Source: Prevotella sp. CAG:1058
Lineage (GTDB): Bacteria; Bacteroidota; Bacteroidia; Bacteroidales; Bacteroidaceae
Direction of reading: 5' to 3'
Assembly (NCBI GenBank): GCA_000433175.1
Contig: HF986740.1
Coordinates: forward strand, 21,980 to 45,482
DNA length: 23,503 nucleotides
Shown: one piece after another, positions 1 through 6,558 of the stretch
How positions within the stretch are numbered: the stretch's first letter is position 1
Layout of the letters: every line of letters begins with the position of its first letter
Notes under the pieces: generated by a model
What the model was told of the DNA's origin: nothing
The model's input: only the letters and a program-made list of their open reading frames with translations
Databases searched by the model: none
Position numbers and translations under genes: made by a program

Positions 1-2
1 AG

Positions 3-251
3 ACCATAGGCCTCAGCCGCTCAGCCTTCTTCAAGAAGCTGAAGAGTCTTACCGGATTCGCACCCGTCGACCTCGTACGTGAAATCCGACTGACAAAAGC
101 AGCCCGGCTGATAGAGACCACCGACAACAGCATCACAGAAATAGCCTATTCGGTGGGATTCAGGGACGTAGGCTATTTCGGCAAATGCTTCAGGAAGAAA
201 TACGACAAAACACCCAAGGAATACAGGAACGACATAAGGGGCAAAAGCTGA
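3..251 (+). CDS. AraC-type regulator, C-terminal end (probably hybrid two-component sensor, HTCS)
   Basis: Open reading frame entering from the left edge and ending in TGA at 249-251, giving the last 82 residues. They form most of an AraC-type DNA-binding domain: the first helix-turn-helix around LSRSAFFKKLKSLTG, then RLTKAARLIE, and the second helix-turn-helix ITEIAYSVGFRDVGYFGKCF followed by the family-typical end KKYDKTPKEYR. This is seen directly. In Bacteroidales PULs such tails usually end HTCS proteins, which sense a released oligosaccharide in the periplasm and activate the adjacent genes. Whether this one is an HTCS or a simple AraC regulator cannot be decided because the rest lies outside the window. 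Its position directly before a co-directional glycan cluster supports a role as local activator. Confidence 0.9.
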   Translation, partial: TIGLSRSAFFKKLKSLTGFAPVDLVREIRLTKAARLIETTDNSITEIAYSVGFRDVGYFGKCFRKKYDKTPKEYRNDIRGKS

Positions 252-325
252 CAGCCGGCGCATTAGGGCAAGCCATCAAGGCACATGCCGCCACCGCCTT
301 TCCAATACATCACGTTTCAGGCTGC

Positions 326-384
326 AAAAGGCCGTCTTTCGGGTTGCAAAAGGTTACCTTCTGCAACCCGAAAGACGGCCTTTT
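326..384. repeat. Palindromic repeat array, copy 1 (three 13-base units, 22-base period; long hairpin)
   Basis: Arms 326-348 and 362-384 are perfect 23-base reverse complements around a 13-base centre that is itself nearly palindromic. The array can be read as three units of the form AAAGRYNRYCTTT at 327-339, 349-361 (last base C) and 371-383, spaced exactly 22 bases apart. The two 9-base spacers (340-348 and 362-370) are reverse complements of each other. It begins 74 bases after the regulator stop codon. It could fold into a very stable RNA hairpin and act as a terminator or 3' stabiliser, or be a REP-like dispersed element. Related copies are at 6323-6391 and 16777-16861. Confidence 0.9.
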
Positions 385-471
385 ACAAACACACTAAAAA
401 CACACATCTCCGCAATACGTGGACAGCCATTTTCCCATCGTACACCAACATCACATAACAAACTGGTACAC

Positions 472-484
472 AGTGTATTACACT
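472..484. promoter_or_regulatory. 13-base palindrome, possible operator
   Basis: AGTGTA-T-TACACT is a perfect palindrome with one central base, about 150 bases before the first structural gene. Short flanking complements (GGTA at 465-468 and TACC at 490-493) extend the dyad roughly. Binding by the neighbouring regulator is inference only. Confidence 0.3.
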
Positions 485-630
485 ATACTTACCAATATAA
501 TGCAGGCTTATTTTCACACAGTCTGAAGGTCCATTACCCGCAAGTCGCCACACACGTCATGGATGATAAATTCAGATATTCACCGATTTAATATAGTACA
601 AAACATCAAGAATTGCGTCTATAAGGCAAT

Positions 631-1500
631 ATGAAACGTTTATTTATTACCTTATTATTAATACTGACGGCAGGAATGATTATTCCCGAATCAGTATTGG
701 CGCAACAGCGCTATAAGATAGGAGTGTGTGACTGGATGGTGCTTAAGCGCCAGAAGTTAGGAGAATTCAAGCTGGCAAAAGAACTCGGCTGCGACGGTAT
801 AGAGATGGACATGGGAGGCCTGGGCACTCGCCGCTCGTTCGACAACAAGATGCGCGACCCTGAGTCCGTACGCGTATTCAGCCACATGGCCGACAGTTTC
901 GGCATTGAAATCGGAGCCGTGGCAATGTCTGGTTTCTACGGCCAGAGTTTCGCCAAGAAAGAGAGCTGGCGCTGGCTTATACAAGATTGCCTCAACACTA
1001 TGGAGAAAATGAGCGCACGCGTAGCCTTCCTTCCGCTCGGCGGTTGCGGCAACAACTGGGCTGACTCGCTCCCCCTCCGCCAGGAAATCGTATGGCGGCT
1101 GAAGGAGGCCGGCGATATGGCCAAGGCACGCGGCATGGTCATCGGAATAGACACCCCGCTCGACGCAGAGGGCAACATCAAACTGCTTGACGAAATAGGC
1201 TCCGACGGAATCAAGATATTCTACAAATTCCAGACAGCCATAGAATACAAGCGCAACATACCGAAGGAAATCAAGGCACTCGGCAAAGACCGCATCTGCG
1301 CAATCCACGCAAGCAACACTGACGGCGTATGGCTGCGCAACGACAAAGCAATAAACATGAAAAAGATAAAGAAGGCGCTCGACGAGACAGGCTGGTCAGG
1401 CTGGCTTTTCGTTGAACGCAGCAGGGACGTGAACCAAGTGCGCAACGTCAAACTCAACTACGGGGAAAATGTTAAATATCTAAAAGAAATACTGCAATGA
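631..1500 (+). CDS. Secreted sugar phosphate isomerase/epimerase-like TIM-barrel protein
   Basis: 289 residues. Residues 1-25 form a Sec signal peptide ending near VLAQ, so the protein should be periplasmic. The body looks like the xylose isomerase-like / AP endonuclease 2 TIM-barrel superfamily, with beta-strands such as KIGVCDW at the start, GCDGIEMDMGG, EIGAVAMSGFYG, RVAFLPLGG, GMVIGIDTP, RICAIHASN and SGWLFVER. Active members bind a divalent metal through a Glu-Asp-His-Glu set. By eye this protein has Asp174, no clear Asp in the YKF segment near 198-200, His226 and Glu262, so the metal site looks altered. Its substrate is unknown; an unusual sugar released in the periplasm is a guess. It shares an ATGA overlap with the next gene, so the two are probably translationally coupled. 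The start codon is followed by AT-rich codons, unlike the GC-rich body. Confidence 0.85.
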   Translation: MKRLFITLLLILTAGMIIPESVLAQQRYKIGVCDWMVLKRQKLGEFKLAKELGCDGIEMDMGGLGTRRSFDNKMRDPESVRVFSHMADSFGIEIGAVAMSGFYGQSFAKKESWRWLIQDCLNTMEKMSARVAFLPLGGCGNNWADSLPLRQEIVWRLKEAGDMAKARGMVIGIDTPLDAEGNIKLLDEIGSDGIKIFYKFQTAIEYKRNIPKEIKALGKDRICAIHASNTDGVWLRNDKAINMKKIKKALDETGWSGWLFVERSRDVNQVRNVKLNYGENVKYLKEILQ

Positions 1501-2162
1501 GAACTTTTTTAACTATTTTTGTAACGCTAATAACATTAAGCGCTACTAACGCCCAAACAATCAAATTAAATTCTGACGGCCGCGATAAAGATTACGTAAA
1601 CACAATACTCGAGAGGTCGAAGAAAGTTACCGATGCCCTGAATATCACCGGAACCGAAAAAGGTACCCAGGTGCTTAACATCGTAGCCAACAGATATTTC
1701 GAGTTGAACGACATTTACGAAGAGCGCGACAGCCTTAAAAAGGCAGCCTCAAGCCTTACCGGCGATGCCAAGAAGCAGGCTCAGGCTTTTGCCGAAAGCC
1801 AAAAGGACAGCAAGCTATACCGCTCACACTTCGCATTCGACGCCAACCTGTCGCTGTTCCTCGACGAAGCCGGCATCGAAACCGTCAAGGACGTCATGAC
1901 GTACAACGTGGTAAAAGTTACTTACGACGCACAGTGCGACATGATACCCACCCTTAAGGAAGAAGAAAAAGTCCAGATACTGGCATGGCTCAAGGAAGCG
2001 CGCGAATTTGCCATCGACGCGGAAAGCTCCAGGAAAAAGCACGAAGCATTCGGCAAATACAAGGGACGCATAAATAACTACCTCAGCAAACGTGGCTACG
2101 ACCTCACAAAAGAGCGCGAGGAATGGGCCAAGAGAGTAAAAGCCAGGGGCGGCACATTGTAA
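1497..2162 (+). CDS. DUF3826 family secreted protein
   Basis: 221 residues, starting within the ATGA shared with the upstream gene. Residues 1-19 are a signal peptide ending near TNAQ, so it is exported. The rest is charged and mostly alpha-helical, and I recognise it as the Bacteroidetes family DUF3826. Useful landmarks are the helical stretch around VNTILERSKKVTDAL, the segment RSHFAFDANLSLFLDEAGIE, the TYDAQCDMIPTL stretch, and the C-terminal KYKGRINNYLSKRGYDL. The length fits the family. Its biochemical function is not known to me. Proteins of this family often sit in glycan, especially pectin, loci, and here it is coupled to a secreted isomerase-like protein, which suggests the two work together. 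No catalytic motif can be assigned. Confidence 0.85.
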   Translation: MRTFLTIFVTLITLSATNAQTIKLNSDGRDKDYVNTILERSKKVTDALNITGTEKGTQVLNIVANRYFELNDIYEERDSLKKAASSLTGDAKKQAQAFAESQKDSKLYRSHFAFDANLSLFLDEAGIETVKDVMTYNVVKVTYDAQCDMIPTLKEEEKVQILAWLKEAREFAIDAESSRKKHEAFGKYKGRINNYLSKRGYDLTKEREEWAKRVKARGGTL

Positions 2163-2379
2163 TTCATAATTCACGACGCATAATCCACGATTGGTCAACG
2201 GGGTATGATGACACACCAAGGACTAATCTGGTGCGCGGCAAAGCCTTACGGCCGTTCGTGGATTATGTATTTGCAGGCGCCGCCGCACGATGGCGGCGTA
2301 CATGGCGCAAACGAACTCGAATTACAAACCTAAGAACTAATAAAGGCGTATGCCATAATCATCAATCGTGAATTATGAA
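2163..2379. repeat. Intergenic inverted-repeat element (MITE-like or structured leader)
   Basis: The ends 2163-2176 and 2366-2379 are perfect 14-base reverse complements (TTCATAATTCACGA type). A second, related 12-base pair is nested inside: 2179-2190 and 2256-2267 (CATAATCCACGA type), so the same word occurs four times, two in each direction. The middle holds an 8-base palindrome (2248-2255) and a GC-rich hairpin with CGCCGC at 2281-2286 and GCGGCG at 2293-2298, flanked by TTTGC and GCAAA at 2270-2274 and 2307-2311. The element fills the whole gap between two genes, and its right arm contains the ATG of the downstream gene (2375). I see no clear target-site duplication, so a mobile origin is only a possibility. 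Confidence 0.65.
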
Positions 2380-4486
2380 ACTAAGTCCTGCGAAAACTAA
2401 TCGCAATTTAAACAAAGTCTTATTTACCTTATTTATCTCCGCATCTGCATCATTGCCTGCCATTGCACAGCAAAATGGCATAACAGACACACGGAACAGC
2501 AAGTTCGCCGTAGTAAACTCCACGCCTATTGACGCCGTCAAATGGACCGGGGGCTTTTGGGGCGAACGCTTCGGTGTATTTAGCGGCACATCGCTGCAAA
2601 GCATGTGGGAGACATGGAAGTCCGACAAGGGACACAGTTACAACAACTTCCTCATCGCGGCAGGCGAAAAGCAGGGCAAGCGCCACGGACCTCCCTTCCA
2701 CGATGGCGACATGTACAAATGGCTTGAAGGCGTTGCTGCAGCATATGCCGTAAACAAAGACCCAGAGCTGGATAAGATCATGGACGATGTAATCCGCCTC
2801 ATAGCCAAGGCGCAACAGCCTGACGGTTACCTGCATACGCCCGTCGTCATAGCACAAATAAACAAGAAAGCCGTACAAGACGAGGAAAAAGAGAACGAGA
2901 ACATAGGCACTGCCGTCGGCACGAGCAAGGACGGCCGCTTCGGCAATCCGCTCAATTTCGAGGCATACAACCTAGGCCACCTCATCACCGCCGGCATAAT
3001 ACACAAGCGCGCAACGGGCAAGACCACACTCTTCGACTGCGCAGTAAAGGCAGCCGACTGCCTTTACGACTTCTACATGAATCCGTCGGCCGACGCCCTG
3101 GAGAAAGGCGTCATCTGCCCGTCGCACTACATGGCGATAACCGAAATCTACCGCGAGACCGGCAATCCTAAATACCTCGAGCTGTCAAAACAGCTCATCA
3201 ACATACGCGACAGCGTAAAAGACGGCACCGACGACAACCAGGACCGCATACCGTTCCGCCAGCAATACAACGCCATGGGACACTCCGTCAGGGCAAACTA
3301 CCTATACGCCGGAGTAGCCGACCTGTACGTAGAGGACGGCGAAGCCCAGCTCAAGAAGAACCTTGACGCCATCTGGGACGACATCGCCTACCGCAAAATG
3401 TACATCAACGGAGCATGCGGAGCCCTGTACGACGGTACTTCTCCCGACGGAACAGAGTACAAGCCCAACCTGATACAGAAGGTACACCAGAGCTACGGAC
3501 GGCCTTACCAGCTGCCTCACTCTACCGCACATAACGAGACTTGCGCCAACATAGGCAACATGCTGCTCAACTGGAGAATGTTCCAGGCTACAGCTGACGC
3601 AAAGTACACCGACCTCGTAGAAAACTGTTTCTACAACAGCATACTCTGCGGAATAAGCCTCGACGGCAAAAAATACTTCTACACCAACCCCCTGCGCATG
3701 TCTGACGAACTGCCGTACAAGCTGCGCTGGCCCAGGGAACGTGTCGAATACATCAGCTGTTTCTGCTGTCCTCCCAACACGCTCCGCACCCTTTGCGAAG
3801 CCCAGGATTACGCTTACAGCGTAGGCAAAGGCGAGATTTACGTCAACATGTACGGCGCGAACACGCTCACAACGAAGCTCGACGGCATCGGCGAGATTAC
3901 CCTTGAGCAAAAGACCGACTACCCCTGGGACGGCAACGTGGCACTGACAGTGGCAAAGCTGAAGGGCAAAAAAGAGTTCACCCTCAAACTCCGCATACCT
4001 GCCTGGTGCCAGGGAGCCAGAATATTGGTGAACGGCGAGCCTGTCAACGCTGACATAAAGAGCGAGAGTTATGCAGCAGTTACACGCACATGGAAGAAGG
4101 GCGACACCGTAACCCTTGACATGCCGATGGAAGCCAAGCTGATGGAAGCCAACCCGCTGGTAGAGGAATGCCGCGGACAAGTGGCCGTACAGCGTGGTCC
4201 GATTATCTACTGCATTGAGAGCAACGACCTTAACGGAGCCGACATCGACAACATAGCCATACCGGCCAACGCCAAGTTCACGCCAGTAGAGACAACCATC
4301 GAAGGCAGCAGAATCATTGCATTGGAGACGGAAGCAGTCAACCGTGGCGAAAGTTCATGGCAGAACACGCTTTACCGTGAAATCGGCAAGAACAAGAATA
4401 CAGTCAAAATACGCCTCATACCTTACTATGCCTGGGGCAACAGGGGTAAGAGCGAGATGACAGTATGGATACCAGTAGAACTATGA
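2375..4486 (+). CDS. GH127 family glycosidase (beta-L-arabinofuranosidase / aceric acid hydrolase type), secreted
   Basis: 703 residues with a signal peptide to about residue 32 (LPAIAQ), so periplasmic. The body is a GH127-type (DUF1680) (alpha/alpha)6 barrel followed by beta-sandwich domains. In the characterised enzyme HypBA1 zinc is held by a Glu-x-Cys pair and a Cys-Cys pair, one Cys of which is the nucleophile. Here these are Glu388-Thr-Cys390 (HNETCAN) and Cys464-Cys465 in SCFCCPPN. The residue 16 positions before Glu388, which is the acid/base Glu in HypBA1, is Gln372 (HQSYGRPY). Family GH127 includes beta-L-arabinofuranosidases and the RG-II aceric acid hydrolase BT1003; the neighbours favour the latter type, by inference. 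GH146 is a related alternative. The next gene overlaps its stop by ATGA. The start lies in the right arm of the upstream inverted-repeat element. Confidence 0.88.
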   Translation: MKLSPAKTNRNLNKVLFTLFISASASLPAIAQQNGITDTRNSKFAVVNSTPIDAVKWTGGFWGERFGVFSGTSLQSMWETWKSDKGHSYNNFLIAAGEKQGKRHGPPFHDGDMYKWLEGVAAAYAVNKDPELDKIMDDVIRLIAKAQQPDGYLHTPVVIAQINKKAVQDEEKENENIGTAVGTSKDGRFGNPLNFEAYNLGHLITAGIIHKRATGKTTLFDCAVKAADCLYDFYMNPSADALEKGVICPSHYMAITEIYRETGNPKYLELSKQLINIRDSVKDGTDDNQDRIPFRQQYNAMGHSVRANYLYAGVADLYVEDGEAQLKKNLDAIWDDIAYRKMYINGACGALYDGTSPDGTEYKPNLIQKVHQSYGRPYQLPHSTAHNETCANIGNMLLNWRMFQATADAKYTDLVENCFYNSILCGISLDGKKYFYTNPLRMSDELPYKLRWPRERVEYISCFCCPPNTLRTLCEAQDYAYSVGKGEIYVNMYGANTLTTKLDGIGEITLEQKTDYPWDGNVALTVAKLKGKKEFTLKLRIPAWCQGARILVNGEPVNADIKSESYAAVTRTWKKGDTVTLDMPMEAKLMEANPLVEECRGQVAVQRGPIIYCIESNDLNGADIDNIAIPANAKFTPVETTIEGSRIIALETEAVNRGESSWQNTLYREIGKNKNTVKIRLIPYYAWGNRGKSEMTVWIPVEL

Positions 4487-6273
4487 CAATTACAAAAAGC
4501 GCAATAATGAATACCCGCAAAGCACTTTTGACACTGGCCGCGGCAGCCCTGGCCGGCCTTAACGCATACGCAACGGACATCGTAGTGAAGCCCGGGGCAT
4601 ACACTATCGAAAAGGCGTTGCAGCAGGCACGCGAGGCAAGACGCCTCGACAAGGCCACAGACATCTGCCTGCGCCTCGAGGCAGGCACGTACAACCTCAA
4701 CCAGCCGATAATAATACGGCCCGAGGATAACGGCACGCGCATCGTTGCAGACGGCAATGCCGTAATAAGCGGAGGAGTGAAGATAAGTGGCTGGAAGAAA
4801 GAAGGCAAGTACTACGTGGCATCAGTACCCGACTTCAACGGCCGCCCGCTGGAGTTCAGGCAGATGTGGGTCAACGGCAAGAAGGCCGTAAGGGCGAGGG
4901 ACGTCGAGGACTTTGAAGACATGTTCCGCATCCGCAACATCGACAAGGCCAAAGAAACCCTATACGTGCCTGCCGAAGCAGTGAAGAAAATCATGAACGC
5001 GCAATACGCCGAAATGGTGCTGCACGAAATGTGGTGCGTGGCCAACCTGCGCATAAAGGACATAAAGATACAGGGCGACAGCGCCGCCGTTACGTTCCAC
5101 CAACCCGAGAGCCACGTGCATTTCATGCACCCATGGCCGTCGCCAATGGTTACGACTGACGGCCACAACTCGCCGTTCTACCTGACAAACGCCAAGGAAC
5201 TGCTCGACACAGAAGGCGAATGGTACTTAGACGCAAGGGCTTCAAAACTCTATTACATTCCCCGCAAGGGCGAGAACATGAAGTCGGCTGAGGTAATCGT
5301 ACCGGCTGTTGAGACGCTGCTCAAGGTAGAAGGCACTCCCGACAATCCCGTAAAAGATGTCACGTTCGAAGGAGTCACGTTCAGCCACGCCACATGGATG
5401 CGCCCGTCGGTCAGCGGACACGCCCCGTTGCAGGCAGGAATGTACATGATCGAGGCATACAAGCTGCGCCCGAAAATGAACCGTCCTAACGGCGACCACA
5501 AGCTCGATAACCAGGGTTGGGTAGGCCGTCCCGCAGCGGCAGTTAGCCTGAACTGCGCCGAGAACGTATCGTTCAGTAAATGCACGTTCGAGCACAACGC
5601 GTCGACAGGACTCGACTACCACCTATATATAAAAGGTGGAAGCGTTGACCGATGCACATTCAGCGACATTGGCGGCAACGGCATACTGGCAGGCAGTTTC
5701 GGTCCTGAAGGCCATGAAGCCCACCTGCCCTACGACCCGGCTGACGGACGCATTATCTGCACCGGCCTCAACATAACCAACAACCTCATAACTGACGTTA
5801 CAAACGAGGACTGGGGATGCGTAGGCATAGGGGCAGGATTCGTCAAGGACATAAAGATCTGCAACAACGAAATCAGCGACGTGTCATACACCGGCATTTC
5901 GATGGGCTGGGGCTGGAACCAACAGGTATGCTCGATGTCCAACAACCTGGTCAGCGGCAACCTTATCCACCACTATGCCAAGCACATGTACGACACGGCA
6001 GGAATATACACCCTGGGGTCGCAACCGCACTCGTTCATCGAGGGCAACGTAGTCCGCGACATCTACACGCCGAGCTACGTACACGACCCCAACCACTGGT
6101 TCTACCTCTATACGGACGAAGGCTCGTCGTACATAACCGTAAGGAACAACTGGACTCCGGCGGAGAAGTACCTCAAAAACGCCAACGGTCCGGGCAACAC
6201 TTGGGAAAACAACGGTTCGAACGTGGCCGACAGCATAAAGGCTGCTGCCGGAATAACACCCGAAAGCAAGTAA
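4483..6273 (+). CDS. Secreted right-handed parallel beta-helix glycosidase, GH141-like
   Basis: The chosen start (4483) forms an ATGA overlap with the GH127 stop and gives 596 residues; in-frame ATGs at 4465 and 4507 are alternatives, and the 4507 start gives the most compact signal peptide (MNTRKALLTLAAAALAGLNAYA). After the signal comes a pectate-lyase-like N-terminal rung (YTIEKALQQARE, LRLEAGTYNLNQPIII, ISGGVKISGW), then a long beta-helix with repeated Asn-rich turns (VSFSKCTFEHN, VDRCTFSDIGGNGI, GLNITNNLITDV, IKICNNEISDVSYTGIS, FIEGNVVRDIY). GH141 enzymes such as BT1002 have this fold and remove alpha-L-fucose from RG-II; coupling to a GH127 gene mirrors BT1002-BT1003. The family assignment rests on fold and neighbours; another beta-helix family is possible. 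A palindromic array follows the stop. Confidence 0.78.
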   Translation: MTITKSAIMNTRKALLTLAAAALAGLNAYATDIVVKPGAYTIEKALQQAREARRLDKATDICLRLEAGTYNLNQPIIIRPEDNGTRIVADGNAVISGGVKISGWKKEGKYYVASVPDFNGRPLEFRQMWVNGKKAVRARDVEDFEDMFRIRNIDKAKETLYVPAEAVKKIMNAQYAEMVLHEMWCVANLRIKDIKIQGDSAAVTFHQPESHVHFMHPWPSPMVTTDGHNSPFYLTNAKELLDTEGEWYLDARASKLYYIPRKGENMKSAEVIVPAVETLLKVEGTPDNPVKDVTFEGVTFSHATWMRPSVSGHAPLQAGMYMIEAYKLRPKMNRPNGDHKLDNQGWVGRPAAAVSLNCAENVSFSKCTFEHNASTGLDYHLYIKGGSVDRCTFSDIGGNGILAGSFGPEGHEAHLPYDPADGRIICTGLNITNNLITDVTNEDWGCVGIGAGFVKDIKICNNEISDVSYTGISMGWGWNQQVCSMSNNLVSGNLIHHYAKHMYDTAGIYTLGSQPHSFIEGNVVRDIYTPSYVHDPNHWFYLYTDEGSSYITVRNNWTPAEKYLKNANGPGNTWENNGSNVADSIKAAAGITPESK

Positions 6274-6322
6274 GACGGCAAACGCCAAGCATTTGCCCGA
6301 CAAGCCATAGCAAAAAAACATG

Positions 6323-6391
6323 CTTGCGAAAGGCGGTCTTTCACCTCGTGAAAGACCACCTTTTACCGCATAAAAGACGGCGTTTTGCAAG
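6323..6391. repeat. Palindromic repeat array, copy 2 (three 13-base units, 22-base period)
   Basis: Units AAAGGCGGTCTTT at 6329-6341, AAAGACCACCTTT at 6351-6363 and AAAGACGGCGTTT at 6373-6385 are spaced exactly 22 bases apart. The first two units form a 16-base-pair hairpin with one mismatch (6329-6344 with 6348-6363). The outer ends CTTGC (6323-6327) and GCAAG (6387-6391) also pair. The array begins 50 bases after the stop of the beta-helix gene. It is related in layout, not just in sequence, to the arrays at 326-384 and 16777-16861. Confidence 0.9.
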
Positions 6392-6393
6392 AC

Positions 6394-6408
6394 AATATGC
6401 GGCATATT
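6394..6408. promoter_or_regulatory. 15-base palindrome, possible operator
   Basis: AATATGC-G-GCATATT is a perfect dyad with one central base, 150 bases before the transporter start and directly after the repeat array. It has the form of a dimeric regulator site, but nothing in the sequence shows which protein, if any, binds it. Confidence 0.3.
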
Positions 6409-6558
6409 ACGCAACGCAACGTAAACCACTGTGGAACAACCAGTTACGGCCGCATCAAAAATCACGGTCTTGACCGGAGCCTGAACAGTAAGGACCATAA
6501 ACGAATAACAACATACTAACATCTCCTAAAACTATCAACGCGTAGAAAAATCTGATAT

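Larger units (their letters stand above)
252..630. other. 379-base non-coding gap between regulator and first enzyme gene
   Basis: No credible gene is seen. The gap holds a palindromic repeat array at 326-384, a 13-base palindrome at 472-484, and an AT-rich stretch from about 575 to 630 leading into the next start. The promoter and operator of the first transcription unit should lie here. I looked for the Bacteroidetes promoter pattern (TTTG near -33 and TAnnTTTG near -7) and found no convincing match; the closest is TATTTTCA near 510, without a well-placed partner. Confidence 0.7.
6274..6558. other. 285-base non-coding gap before the transporter gene
   Basis: This gap contains the second palindromic array (6323-6391), a 15-base palindrome directly after it (6394-6408), and an AT-rich run before the start codon at 6559. 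It most likely ends one transcription unit and carries the promoter of the next. No convincing promoter consensus or Shine-Dalgarno sequence is visible. Confidence 0.6.

Noticed and set aside
185..397. Small open frame over the regulator end and hairpin
   Set aside because: It overlaps the real AraC-type frame and continues through the inverted repeat; composition and position do not support a protein.
500..630. Standard Bacteroidetes promoter (TTTG / TAnnTTTG)
   Set aside because: Only poor matches such as TATTTTCA were seen, with no properly spaced partner, so no promoter is annotated.
2123..2371. 82-residue open frame across the gap before GH127
   Set aside because: It is made mainly of the inverted-repeat element and has an Arg-rich, low-credibility product.
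4465..4482. Earliest in-frame start of the beta-helix gene
   Set aside because: It would overlap GH127 by 22 bases and add polar residues before the signal peptide; the ATGA start at 4483 or the ATG at 4507 is more plausible.
5817..6473. 218-residue open frame on the plus strand running past the beta-helix gene
   Set aside because: It is the +1 shadow of the beta-helix gene, rich in Arg, His and Gln, and it reads through the palindromic array at 6323-6391.
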